Source: Zerene cesonia
Taxonomy: Eukaryota; Arthropoda; Insecta; Lepidoptera; Pieridae
Reading direction: 5' to 3'
DNA length: 64,000 nt
NCBI RefSeq assembly: GCF_012273895.1
Contig: NC_052129.1
Span: 3,596,001 to 3,660,000 of the forward strand
A model generated the notes under the pieces. The model saw only the letters and a list, made by a program, of their open reading frames with translations. It did not search any database and was not told the DNA's origin. A program made the position numbers and the translations under genes. How positions within the stretch are numbered: position 1 is the stretch's first letter; each line of letters opens with the position of its first letter. Positions 1-10,202 of this stretch are shown here, in pieces.

Positions 1-151
1 TATTTTTGTTAATGTCATCTGTTTGCCAGCGTATTGCCATTGAACAATTAAATATTCCTTTTTATTAATACTCTATTAATTCTAGATCGATATTTGCGTA
101 ATTATATCTTAAATTGTATTGGAATATCTATGATCTCTATTATATTATACA

Positions 152-298
152 CTAGCAGTCCGCGCCGGCTTCGCCCGTAGTACAAATATAATCTATAGCC
201 TTCCTCAATAAATAACTAACTAACACTGAAATAATTTTTCAAATCGGACCAGTAATTCCTGAGATTAGTGCGTAGTAGCTTTATTATATCAGTATAGA
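152..298 (-). mobile_element. Helitron-like element, family H-B
   Basis: Read on the minus strand it begins TCTATACT, contains TCAGGAATTACTGGTCCGAT and AAGGCTATAG, and ends in CGGGCGAAGCCGG, a short hairpin, followed by CTAG. At least eight further copies or fragments occur in this window. A TC start, 3' hairpin and CTAG end are the structural marks of non-autonomous Helitrons; no RepHel protein is encoded. Confidence 0.75.
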
Positions 299-2100
299 TA
301 TAAATATATACATTAAAATCTATATTCATTTGAAAACAGGAAAGCACATAAAAAAACAAATAAAAAGTACGAAAAAGCTCTTAACGATTTGTCTGTACGA
401 TAAAGTCCTGTTTAAGTCTTAATAAAATTGTCTGATGTCTCTAGGTTTACGTATTCGGCATTTTTATAACCTAAACAAGACATGCTGAGGGCTAGAAATG
501 TTTTCAACTACGCATTGTGTCAATGTATCGAAATGTTTCGTGAAATATATAGGTATGTTTTTTTTTTCTTTCTTTTTTTGAAGGTACCCAATTATTTGCT
601 AGAGGTTGTGACCAGGATATATAAAACGATGTAGTAAGATTTTTATCGTTTTTAGTTGTTTCAAAGCATTAAGAACTTCAACGAATATATTACGATTAGT
701 TCTACTATTTTGAATTATCTTCAGTGTCTTTATTCGTGATAATTTACTGTATAATTTTTGCGTTTTGATTTTGCATCAATTATATATACTAATTATATAC
801 ACTTATCAGTTAATAGATTTTCCATCACTGTGTTATCTACTGACAAATAAACGAAGTCTACATCCATAATTCATGCATTATAGTCTACAGACTATAATAT
901 ATGAATTAGACGATATAATGCTGCCTACATATGTATTCAAAATAATTTTTAGACACAACTCTTCACGCTTAACAAGAAATTAGTATGTATTTTGGAATAG
1001 AAACAAGATGATTTTTAAGATAAGAACAAAGATAGCTCCGTTTAACACATACATCATTGTTCGCATCCTCCTAACTGGCATTCCAGCAAACCAGAAAATA
1101 TTTTGAATGAGCTTTCACATTTTCCACCATTTTCCAAAGAACAATACAGGTGTGAAAATATTAACACAGCTTCGTATAACAAAAGCAATTTAACAATGGC
1201 GGTGGACGTTTTTTTTTCGACCTTATTACGAAGGAATACGGTTTAAGCGGTCGGAGAAAGCTCAGATAACAATAGGCTCTAAGGAGGTCATGAGGGCAAG
1301 CTTAGTCACCCAAATTCAAAACCAAACGAATCGATATCACTGGTTTTTTATGAAGGAGTGAATTTTGTGGACAGGTGATAAATTTTTATTTTAATTAGCG
1401 CCGAGAAAATTGATACAGGCATCAGTTTATGACTACCTCGTTAATGGGACGTAAAAGTTAATGTAAAACGTAATAAGGAGGAATTTTGAAATTCAAATTA
1501 AATTCAGCCGGTTAAGTGTGAGTCGGGTTTACGTATCGTTACATTTGTTACAATCTTGTAGTGTCTATCTCTGTACAACAGACAAAATCATTGGAGGAAA
1601 TATATTTACATAAATAGTATTTGATATTTACGGATATATTTCTTCTGTATGTGCTTTTGTCACAGAAGTTCTCTTATACGGTTGAACTGCTTTTAATAAA
1701 ATTTTTATGCGTCTGGTAGAGATGCTGGTTAGGGAACAGATAGTAATTTTATAAAACTGTTATCACTCAGGAGTTATGTCTAATATTTTTTTAGCTGAAA
1801 TTTGTAATTACTTCTGTTTGATTGAGCGACCATAACTTTTCTGTGATTTAATAAAGTATAAAGAAACAAAAAAATATATGTGTATGACGCTTCAATTCTT
1901 AAACTAAAAACATACATCTATAGACAGTTGTAGTCTAAAATATGCCGAGCCTTAACATATATAACGTAATTAATATTTCTTCGTTCAATAGTATAGTATT
2001 ATGTTATCTGTGGTTCAAGCGTTCATTAATTTAATATTATCGTGCAAGAATAGAATTGTTTTGTTTATATTACAAAACAAAAATATTTGATTCGAATATT
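299..2100. other. AT-rich stretch without recognised feature
   Basis: No coding exon, RNA gene or classified repeat was recognised. It holds only short T-runs (near 550 and 1210) and no open frame with coding character. Confidence 0.5.
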
Positions 2101-2253
2101 GAATATCGGGACAAAAAGTTATCTGTATGTCATTCCAGTTGTCCAGCTACCTACGTACCAAATTTCATTGCAATCGTTTCAGCAGTTTTTACGTGAAAGA
2201 CCAACAAACACACACACATCTTTACAAACTTTCGCATTTATAATATTAGTAAG
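2101..2253 (-). mobile_element. Lep1-type Helitron copy (H-A), 3' truncated
   Basis: On the minus strand it reads ACTAATATTATAAATGCGAA, then GTGTGTGTGTTTGTTGGT, AATGAAATTTGGTACGTAGG and TGTCCCGATATTC. The terminal hairpin and CTAG present in the other H-A copies are missing, so the copy stops about 45 bases short of its 3' end. Short open frames here are by-products of the repeat. Confidence 0.8.
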
Positions 2254-2724
2254 ATACATAGTAGGAAGGGTAATTAAAAGATGCTATCATCACGCATAAG
2301 ACTGTATGTACCTCTTTGTCTATACAAAACACGGATTCTCATTAACTTTAAAACATACTGCACGTATAAGATTGTCTCAAATGTTTCATACTGTTTGCAC
2401 TTGTCTTATTCATGCATGTATGTGTCACGATTTTAGAGACACACACATGGGCGCATTTATGTTCACTTTTGTGGAAACTCGCACTCACACTGATGCAATT
2501 TGAATATAATATATTTAAAGTAATAGAACAAAATGCAGTAAGCCTGAGACTCATAAAAATAATTAAAAATTGTTGTATAAAGACCGATCTATTTTATTTA
2601 AAAGCTATCTTTCGAAAAGGTAAGTCCCAGGCAGGCAGTCCCCGCATAGTTTGAGGTTTTCGCCTTTCCCATGGGATTTACAGAATGAAAACTTTGATGT
2701 CCTCCTATAACATTTTTTGTGCCA

Positions 2725-2815
2725 AATTACATCCAGATAGCTCAGTGGTTTAGGCGTGAAAAACACATAGACAGAGATAATTTCGCATTTATAAAAATAT
2801 TGAAATTTTATCGTT
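2725..2815 (-). mobile_element. Helitron-like internal fragment
   Basis: The block CCAGATAGCTCAGTGGTTTA followed by GGCGTGAAAAACACATAGAC and a TTTCGCATTTATAA end parallels 30064-30215 and the 5' half of the Helitron-like families on the minus strand. Both termini are unclear. Confidence 0.4.
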
Positions 2816-4626
2816 AGAGTAATGTTGTTGTTAGTCTCGGAAACTCGAAAACGGCTGACTTTAGTTATTTTGATTTTGTTGCATTCATAAAAGTAAGGAA
2901 AAATTTGTCAAGAAATGTTCTACGGCGTTGCAGAGTTCAATGTGTTACAATATAAAAAAAAACATAGAAGTTATTAAATACTTAGATTATCTTTTTATTT
3001 ATATGCAAACTTTGAAGTCCATGGAAATAGTCAATTAAATTAATGTAATATTTATTATTATATATTAAACTCCATTTGATGCAGCTATACAATCTGTGGT
3101 TAGCGGTTATTGCGTCATTAAAACAATACAGTTATATGAGAGGTAAATTGTACGAAACAATTATTTAAAATTTTGTCGCTGTATCAGGAAACGCTTGAAC
3201 CAGATATAATCTTTGTTGTATTATAATAATCATTGAATTGATTTTTATGAAACTGGCAGTATAGTCTATTTTTATTTGAAGGTTAGCGAAATGGCAATCA
3301 CAGATTATTAATTGTTCAAAGAATACTTAATATTTGTTACTTTAATGTATTATCATATCAGAATGTTCTGCATTTCCAACAATATAACATACACACGTGA
3401 TGATAACCTCAATTTTCGAAGTCGGCTGGAACATTCCAAACACACTATTATCGCTCGAAGTTCGCTACGTGACCGTGTAACAAACTATTTTGTAAAGGAA
3501 TCGTGGCGGGATGCTGAATGTCGGTTCATGCATAAGAGTTTCGGCTCCACAAAGGGGCTTCATCTCACTCGCAAACACGATACAGACAATATTTTAAAAA
3601 TATTCAACGGTGCATACAGAGTTCTGATCGCGGCGTTTTCATTTGCTTTTAATGGACAAGTAGTTTTGATTATTATTATTGGGTTTCCATTTGACTGGCC
3701 TGAGCGAATGACGTATTTTTGCAACCAGGATAAGCGTCCTAACTACGTGTGTAATGTTTTTTGTTTATTTCCTGATAGCCTATTTGACATTTTTCGATGT
3801 TAGCTTTCATATATTATTTGTCTTGTTAAAAGACGATATACAGACCTTAGTTTTATCACTACACTTTCACAGTCGCGGTAAAATCTATTATATATATTAT
3901 TCATCAATTACGTTCATTTATTATATTAAAAAGCAAAATTATAATACGTAAAGGCTATAAATTCAGTAAAAAATCTCAATTCGAAGATTTCTTTGAACTG
4001 TTTGTACAAAAGATTGTTCGTCTATCACAAATTGGCTACTCGCATTAGAAATAATGATTTGTTTTGGCCAAACATTACTATGTAACAGCTATATATCTCA
4101 ATGTCATCGCTCAAACAATTGGGCCATCAGCCAAGCGACGTTGTAAGCTGACAGATATAACAAGTCAACAGGATTACGGGATTAGTGTAAAGCCCTTGGA
4201 AGTTTCCAGAAATCTCGGGAATACACTATGTCCGTCCCCCATCTCAGACATCTTTATGCAAAATAATGTTCATGCGTTTTCTTTGAAGCAACAAAACTTA
4301 CGGAGAGTACTAGATTCGCAACGACTCCAATTATTGAAATTAGTAGTGCTTGTTTGTATTTTGAAATAACCTATTTGGTTATAATAATAACATTTTTTTT
4401 GCAATTTTTCTCTGTCTGTTTCGAAATCTCTCGAACGGTTGTACAGATACCTAATGGAGAGATACCTAAAGGAACATTTCGATTAAAAGGAAAAGCTCAT
4501 TCACACGTCCGAAACCGCGGAACACAGCCAGTATTTAGATAAAATCTACAAATGAGTAAAACGGTAGCTATGAAGCTAATTGGAAGTTATAATAAGTGTT
4601 TAATAGCAAAATATTGTTATCCTACT
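2816..4626. other. Stretch without recognised gene; one 163-codon open frame
   Basis: A plus-strand frame is open at 3312-3803 but begins with TTG, resembles no family I know and has no clear splice or promoter context. Frames at 4064-4369 and 4354-4542 are likewise unrecognised. No repeats were classified here. Confidence 0.4.
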
Positions 4627-4825
4627 TCCTACTAATAGGTTGTAAAGATGTGTGCGTGTTTGTTGCTCTTTCACGCAAAAACTACTGAACCGATTGCAAT
4701 GAAATTTGGTACGTAGACAGATGGACACTGGAATAACATATAGGCAAATTATCTTTTTAGGATTATTATCCCGATATTCATATGGGATACGGAATTACGC
4801 GCGTAAAACCGCGGGGCGCAGCTAG
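4627..4825 (+). mobile_element. Lep1-type Helitron copy (H-A)
   Basis: Starts TCCTACTAATA and ends GCGGGGCGCAGCTAG. Compared with its siblings it lacks the bases after the TCCTACTAATA start (TTATAAATGCGAAAGT in siblings) and carries a small insertion around 4755. The near-terminal hairpin is weakened (CGCGCGTAAAACCGCG). Confidence 0.85.
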
Positions 4826-5140
4826 TATGGCATATTTTTAGCTCAAATTCTGTAAAGGTATAAGTGTATATAGCATGAAAAGAGATTATGCAAAAGCGAT
4901 TGTTAGCGATCCTTCTATTGAGACTTACCACGATCAAACAATAATAATTGTTACATGGAATCAAGAACAGACAATGGACACTTGGACATATTGCATAGAT
5001 TAAGGTCTATCTATCTATCGTCCTACATCACTGAATATTATAGATAGTGTCGGATATCAATTGTGTTTTAATATTCTGTTGGATGAATAATTGTCATTTA
5101 TGAAACAGATGTCGCTTTTTATAACTTTTCAAATCTTAAT

Positions 5141-5340
5141 TTTTAGTTTTATAGCATTGAAATGCTTTATAAATGAGAGATTTTGCAAGAATAGAAGAAA
5201 ACGTGATCACGAGGCGGGATTCCGTTTTACAAACGGGTGTCCGAGAGGCTAGGCGTTGCTACGGTTTGGCAAAAAACGCGGTTTCGAATCCTGCCTCGTG
5301 AAATTTATTCTATCCTTTCAAAATTTGTCAGAACTTGTTT
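5141..5340 (+). repeat. Family T: tRNA-like palindromic repeat with conserved flank
   Basis: The core 5208-5300 opens CACGAGGCGGGA and closes TCCTGCCTCGTG, so the ends can pair. Inside lie an A-box-like GTGTCCGAGAGGCTAGGCG and a B-box-like GGTTTCGAATCC about 40 bases apart, as in a class II (Ser/Leu-like) tRNA. The left flank TTTAGTTTTATAGCATTGAA recurs with the cores at 29041 and 57524. A tRNA-derived SINE is the likeliest identity; it is not a functional tRNA because no proper cloverleaf or anticodon arm forms. Confidence 0.6.
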
Positions 5341-5740
5341 AGCTATCGAATCCTATAAAAAGTCGAATCACTTAGAAATGCATTCGTAGGGATCGTTAGT
5401 GCCTTGGTGTTCGTTGTTATTTTAAACGTTGTTTATTCAATGTTCGACCCAACTACCCTCTTTGTTAATAGTTTTTGTGACTGGCTGCGATTTGTTATCA
5501 ACTGACTATATCAATTAGTTGTGTAGAATTGCAGTGTATTCTTATTACAATCAAACTAATATTCAACACCCCCCATTTTTTTTTTCTTACAATAGAATTT
5601 ATGTAGAAATATTTGTATCCCAGTCAACCGGGGATGGAAAAAAATTACCTTGTTACTCGGTGAAGCTTTGTCATGGTAAAACAAGTTTAAAAAATCTTTT
5701 CTTTTTATCATATGATAATTAATAATAATATTTAATATCA

Positions 5741-5886
5741 TTTATTTATTTATTTTACACTTTATTGTGCTGTCAACGCAGCAGAAACAAATACAACAGA
5801 ACTTACGCTAAAACATACAACACAGAAGGCGGCCTTATCACTTACAAGTGATCTCTTCCAGGCAACCAACTGAACAAGTGAAAAAC
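5741..5886 (-). mobile_element. Family L3: 3' tail of a non-LTR retrotransposon
   Basis: On the minus strand it reads GGTTGCCTGGAAGAGATCAC, TTGTAAGTGATAAGGCCGCC and then ACAATAAAGTGTAAAATAAA followed by TAAATAAA. The block is shared with 19791-19926 and, diverged, 55836-55950. It contains the palindrome ATCACTTACAAGTGAT. An AATAAA-containing, A-rich end is typical of LINE 3' tails; the clade is not assignable from this piece. Confidence 0.6.
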
Positions 5887-5914
5887 AAAAACAAAAACAA
5901 ATCATATTAATTAT

Positions 5915-6025
5915 GATTTTAGTATTAATGTTGGATTTAGAATTGGTGTTGGTGTTAGTAATGATGTAGGTGCTGGTTTTTGTGTCGTTGTTGGTATAGA
6001 TGTTGGTGGGGGTATGGTTGGTATA
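5915..6025 (+). repeat. Degenerate GTTGGT-type tract
   Basis: The plus strand is strongly G/T-biased, with imperfect GTTGGT, GTTAGT and GTTGTTGGT units. It is a degraded simple repeat without coding character. Confidence 0.45.
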
Positions 6026-6117
6026 TGCAATTAGGAGAATATTAAAAAAATAACGAATATATGCACTTAAACAGGGTACGATTGATATGAGTTTGTCATT
6101 ACTTTTAAGTGCAATTA

Positions 6118-6296
6118 TCTTATATATAAAATTCTCGTGTCACAATGTTAGTCTCTATACTCCTCCGAAACGGCTTGACCGATTCCTCTGAAATTTGGTA
6201 AGCATATTGGGTAGGTCTGAGAATCGGCTAACATCTATTTTTCATACCACTAAACGATAAGAGTAAGGCAGAACAGCGTTTGCCGGGTGCAGCTAG
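6118..6296 (+). mobile_element. Helitron-like element, family H-C
   Basis: Starts TCTTATATATAAAATTCTCG, continues GAAACGGCTTGACCGATTC and GAAATTTGGTAAGCATATTG, and ends TGCCGGGTGCAGCTAG. A second, more decayed copy lies at 59050-59270. Confidence 0.7.
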
Positions 6297-6367
6297 TAAA
6301 TATATAAAAATTTATGTATTAGTTTTACCGACAAGGTAGCAGGTACTATATACGTGATGTAACTTAC

Positions 6368-6490
6368 CCAATTCAGATCCACAGACACGCGGTATTATTT
6401 CCAAGATAGCGGAGCACGAAGCGTCTTCGAAGCAGAGTTGTCGAGCCAGAAGGCAGTTGAGGATGGCCATAGTGCCTTTTATACCCGGCC
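6368..6490 (-). CDS. Internal exon of a GDNF receptor / GAS1-domain protein (partial gene)
   Basis: On the minus strand the exon is bounded by an acceptor TTTTGTTCCAG and a donor GTAAGT. It is 123 bases long with phase 1 introns at both ends. The only open frame gives 40 whole codons including KGTMAILNCLLARQLCFEDA and SCSAILEIIPRVCGSEL. Its cysteines are spaced C-x6-C-x5-C-x10-C. The same spacing occurs in the third GDNF-binding domain of vertebrate GFRA1 and in GAS1, so this is the first half of a GDNF/GAS1 domain (extracellular, disulfide-rich, co-receptor type). The remaining domain cysteines should be in the next exon, at lower coordinates; I did not find it. Upstream exons would lie at higher coordinates on the minus strand, so beta-tubulin may sit in one of its introns. 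Exon borders are seen directly, the domain call rests on cysteine spacing, and the exact gene (insect Gfrl-like or GAS1-like) is inference. Confidence 0.75.
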
Positions 6491-6822
6491 CTGGAACAAA
6501 ATTGATGAATGAATATAAAGTTATAATATAATGCTAAAAAATTTATTTGAATGCACTTATTTCAGGTACTCCTGGACTGATATTGATGATTTTCTGATTA
6601 TTTCACCGTAGGACGTGTACGTGCCTGAATGCTATGTATGTATAACGGAAAAAGCAGATCGAAGCAGAAGGAAAGGCGGAAGCAGAAGAAGGGCAGATCG
6701 CTAATGTTTCATAATAGAAATATAAATCAACAAATCACCTAATGCACTGTTCTGCGCAATATATACATAAATATGAAAGTTAAAACTAGGTATTTCTAGT
6801 CAAATCATATTTGGAAAATTAT

Positions 6823-7064
6823 TCATCATCACTCATAAGCTCATATATTTTCTCACTGCAGGGACACGGTCCTGCTATTTTGGTTCAAGCCACGATGCTT
6901 GCCAAACGCAAAATATTTCCTTCACCATTTTGAGCAGTGGAACTGTGAAAAACGGGCAGGTAAATTGAAAATTTCATTTATTTTTTTTCACTCTCGTTCG
7001 GTCTCGAATCCCAGATTTTTTTATTTAAGTCCGAGGTCCTACACACGGAGCCATCACTGCTCTT
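6823..7064 (-). mobile_element. S2 SINE, tRNA-derived, reverse orientation
   Basis: The plus strand begins CATCATCACTCATAAGCTCA with TTTTCTCACTGCAGGGACAC and TTCCTTCACC. It ends with reversed pol III boxes (TCTCGAATCCC, then GGAGCCATCACTGC). On the minus strand this is an A-box-like TGATGGCTCCGTG and a B-box-like GGGATTCGAGACC. Related copies are at 21264-21533 and 24522-24625. Confidence 0.6.
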
Positions 7065-7120
7065 AGATGATAATAATAATAAAAACTAATAATACAATGA
7101 AATATTGAATAAAGTGTACA

Positions 7121-7238
7121 TTAGTATTTTCTTGTGTTTGATAACACGCGAGTATTATACATTTAGAAATTAAAAACTCATAAATGAATAAAGCGCGTTT
7201 TAAATCCGTTAAAAAGTTTTTAATTTCTAGATATACAT
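7121..7238. mobile_element. Family P inverted-repeat element, short form
   Basis: Begins TAGTATTTTCTTGTGTTTGA and ACGCGAGTATTATACATTTA. Inverted arms TAGAAATTAAAAACT (7164-7178) and AGTTTTTAATTTCTA (7215-7229) flank GCGCGTTTTAAATCCGTTAA. The same arms occur at 9271-9456 and 29760-29930. Confidence 0.6.
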
Positions 7239-7796
7239 TACATAAAATAATAATGCCAGCCTCCTAATACAGTCTTCATCGAGATTATCCTGAAACCGTG
7301 CCTCTCCGAGTACATAAAAACTTTATATAGATATCTGAATAATAAAGCAATAAAGGTTAGCTATGACACGTTATCTTCTTGTTAAATGCAAGACAATCCA
7401 ATAGGAAATGGCACGAGAATCATAGAATGAACATACGTCCTAACAGTATCAATAGCTATACAATGAAACCTTCGTGTATCTTAAATCAATCAATTCATTA
7501 ACAATATATCCGAATGGCCTGGCGCATGATGACCGAATGCTGATAATACTGTGTACTCACTTTAATATACACATTTAGATTAAGTGTTTAATGATAGATC
7601 TTATATATCGATATTTAATATAGCTATTCAACTTTTATACTACTATTCTCTAGTCATTTTTTCTGTCTTGAATTAGATTGACCATTTTAAACAATTTATG
7701 TTTCGTTAGCTATTCCAACAAGAAAAATTGTCTGTTTTATAGTTATAATATTAAATAACCGCTTTTTAAAAAAGGGGTATGGATGTATACACGGTT

Positions 7797-8128
7797 TCTA
7801 TGTGGCAGTCGAGCACGCTTCGGCACGAGTTGGGCTAGCTCGCACCGGGGAAGTACCACACCCCCACAGAAAACCGTCGTGAAATAGCATGCTGTGTTTC
7901 GTTCGGTGAGTGGGGGAGCCGGTGGCCCATATCGTTTTCCAGTCTTTTCCTTTATTCCTCTCGTCAATCCTATATTCATCATTTTCCAATTTGAAGACGG
8001 CAATCAATTTGTAACGGCATAAAGTTTGCAATCGACCTTACGCCTCTACAAATGTTCATGGGCGGTGGTAGCGCTTACCATCAAACAACCCACCAGTTCT
8101 ATTGCCGATGACGACATAAAAACCCCGT
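7797..8128 (+). mobile_element. S1 SINE-like repeat, long copy
   Basis: Carries GTCGAGCACGCTTCGGCACG, GGTGAGTGGGGGAGCCGG, a pyrimidine-rich middle, CTACAAATGTTCATGGGCGG, TGGTAGCGCTTACCATCA and a GACATAAAAA end. At least eight other copies or fragments are present on both strands. The direction given assumes the A-rich end is 3'. The minus-strand open frames inside are repeat artefacts. Confidence 0.65.
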
Positions 8129-8349
8129 ACATGTAAAATTAAAAATAGCTATGAATATATAGACTTGTCTATCGGCCTCTACTGAGCTAGTGTACACTAT
8201 TAGAATCGTTATCGACCTGATGTAATGCGATTTTGAGATACGTAGTGATGTTGCAGCGATGCAGTAAGTACTAGTGCTAAATAATGATATTTCCAACAGT
8301 CTACTTAATACACAAATATTATATTTATTATCATTCGATTTCTAACAAA

Positions 8350-8485
8350 AGGAGCAGGTTCAATTCGTCTGGTTTCTGTGTTAGTTAGATACCTCGTAAA
8401 TTTCGACTGAGTGAAGCGATTTTGACGATTTTTTTTATTTACATGGTACATTTCGCGTGGTCCTATTTAAATTGGTTTAGTTTTT
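8350..8485 (+). repeat. Family F dispersed repeat
   Basis: Shares AATTTCGACTGAGTGAAGCG, ATTTTGACGATT and GGTCCTATTTAAATTGGT with 26706-26790 and 58488-58620 (plus) and 35311-35455 and 50280-50410 (minus). Class unknown. Confidence 0.5.
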
Positions 8486-9042
8486 GGTTGAAAATAATTA
8501 TTTGAAATATCGTATTTTAATTTAAAAACTTGTATCAACACTACTGTTTCGATATGTATAAAAGAATTTGCAGCTCACTTAATAAAGTGTTGGTAAAGTA
8601 TCCTGAAAACGTTAAAATAATGCATCAATAAGTAAACAACATACAAAAATGCTATAGATAAAATAAATCAAACACAAGTAAACGGATATCCATCAAGAAT
8701 TAAACAGTGATATATGGAATAATTCAACAAATGTATAACAGTTTCTTTCGAGTCTAGTCTCAGTTTAAGCCGAAACACCCTAACGAGTCTTGTTGAAAAA
8801 TACGTGAAGCCTTTGAAGATACGTGAACAATATAGGAATTTCCAGTGAACAATTGAACACGGCCATTATGAATCGATTGTAGTCTACAATATGACATACG
8901 AAGGCTTAAAGGTATAAGAGTATTTTACAATTTTTATAGATATGTATAAGACATGATATATCACGAACTTGAGCGATATATTTAAAAAAACATCTATGGA
9001 TTTCAAATATTCCAAGATATCCAAAAAAGATAATCCTACTAA
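8486..9042. other. Stretch without recognised gene
   Basis: AT-rich. The segment near 8757-8880 is of higher complexity but shows no splice-bounded open frame. Confidence 0.4.
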
Positions 9043-9216
9043 TCCTACTAATATTATAAAAGCGAAAGTTTGTAAGGATGTGTGTGTGTTTGTTTGGTTG
9101 CAATGAAATTTGGTATGTAGATAGCTGGACAACTGGAATAAAATATAGGCAACTTTTTATCCGGATATTCCTACGGAATACGGACTTTCGCGGGTGAAAC
9201 CGCGGGGCGCAGCTAG
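9043..9216 (+). mobile_element. Lep1-type Helitron copy (H-A), internally deleted
   Basis: Starts TCCTACTAATATTATAAAAG and ends CGCGGGTGAAACCGCG, a perfect 5-base-pair hairpin, then GGGCGCAGCTAG. It sits between A (9042) and T (9217), as Helitrons insert. The segment TGCTCTTTCACGCAAAAACT present in siblings is deleted. A second TCCTACTAA lies directly upstream at 9034. Confidence 0.85.
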
Positions 9217-9270
9217 TACTTTATATGTCTAGTGTATTGTGATTAGGTAACAAAATTGATAATTTTATTA

Positions 9271-9456
9271 AAGTATTTTCTTGTGTTTGATTTCACGCGA
9301 GTATTACACGTTTAGAAATTAAAAACTTTTTAACGGATTTTAACGGACGGTCACGGGGAGACCACGCTCGCTGTAAAGTGTTCGAAACGTCGGGTTAATA
9401 ATATAATGAATAAATCGCCTTTAAAATGGGTTAAAAAGTTTTTAATTTCTAAATGT
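9271..9456. mobile_element. Family P inverted-repeat element with hammerhead-like core
   Basis: Arms 9311-9342 and 9422-9453 are complementary at 30 of 32 positions. The loop contains GGTCACGGGGAGACCACGCT, CGCTGTAAAGTG and TTCGAAACGTCGGG. Related sequence lies at 7121, 16936 and 29760. Penelope-like retroelements carry CGAAACGTC-type hammerhead motifs, so a Penelope-derived repeat is possible, but no reverse transcriptase is present. Confidence 0.6.
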
Positions 9457-10152
9457 ATTGGTGACATTATTACGCATTATCACCTATTCTACCCATAAAC
9501 TGTAAATTTTGAGCGTATGATTTGGTGTACTAGATTTTCTATGGGAACGGTGAAGAATATATCTTGAAAGGCTCTTGAGAAAATGAGCATGTCGAAGAAT
9601 CGATAGTTGGACGCCATGTGACATTTGTACTCGCATTTGGCCATCGCAGATTTATGCTTCAGCTGGATCATATATAGGGATTATCCCACCATCAGGTGAT
9701 GAAAACATATCAAATAAAGCGTTGTGGATACATTTTTTTCCCGAAAAATCTAATTAAAATAAGACGCTGATCCAATTATCAATGTAAATGAATGATGGTC
9801 GGGTCATAGGTCACTCTTACGTAATAGCCATAGGTATGTAATCGTATTCCGACTTGAGCCATGTTAAGGCCTTAATCCCTCACAGAGGTCAGAGCTTAGG
9901 CTGCGTCCTGACTGATGAGATTTGAACGCAATATTATAAGTGTGTAAGATACATATAAATATAATGGTAAAATTTACGATTACAGAATTTATTAATCGAC
10001 TGGAAATTTACTTTTATTTTAAAAGGTAGGTTGTTTTCTGTCTGGTGTACTTTATTGACGATATACCTAGTTCTTACATATTTATAATCTATGTAACTAG
10101 TATCCATTGTCGAAGCAATTAGTTAGCGTTGGAAAAACGTGATACTGGAGTG
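9457..10152. other. Stretch with one 60-codon minus-strand open frame
   Basis: The frame 9489-9671 (minus) starts with ATG and reads MIQLKHKSAMAKCEYKCHMA onward with varied codons and a TAG stop. I recognise no family. It may be a decayed coding fragment or chance. Confidence 0.3.
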
Positions 10153-10202
10153 CTATAAGCTATATAATATGTACCACGGATGAACCCGGGGCGGACCGCT
10201 AG
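10153..10202 (+). mobile_element. Helitron H-B 3' end fragment
   Basis: TATGTACCACGGATGAACCC followed by GGGGCGGACCGCTAG matches the 3' end of the H-B family. The 5' part is not recognisable. Confidence 0.6.

Noticed and set aside
2087..2299. Short open frames over Lep1-type elements
   Set aside because: The same frame recurs at each H-A copy (for example 8884-9132, 24148-24366, 28328-28520, 61223-61417); it follows the repeat, not a gene.
3312..3803. 163-codon plus-strand open frame
   Set aside because: Starts at TTG, resembles no known family, lacks splice or promoter context; likely chance in a locally GC-richer patch.
5208..5300. Functional tRNA-Ser/Leu gene
   Set aside because: A- and B-box-like words present, but the outer stem is far too long and the anticodon arm does not form; repeated in the window.
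7743..8031. Minus-strand frames of 77 and 86 codons
   Set aside because: Lie within the S1 repeat and reappear in other S1 copies (56072-56294).
9371..9394. Active hammerhead ribozyme
   Set aside because: The catalytic CTGATGA is not present; only the downstream CGAAAC...GTC half matches.
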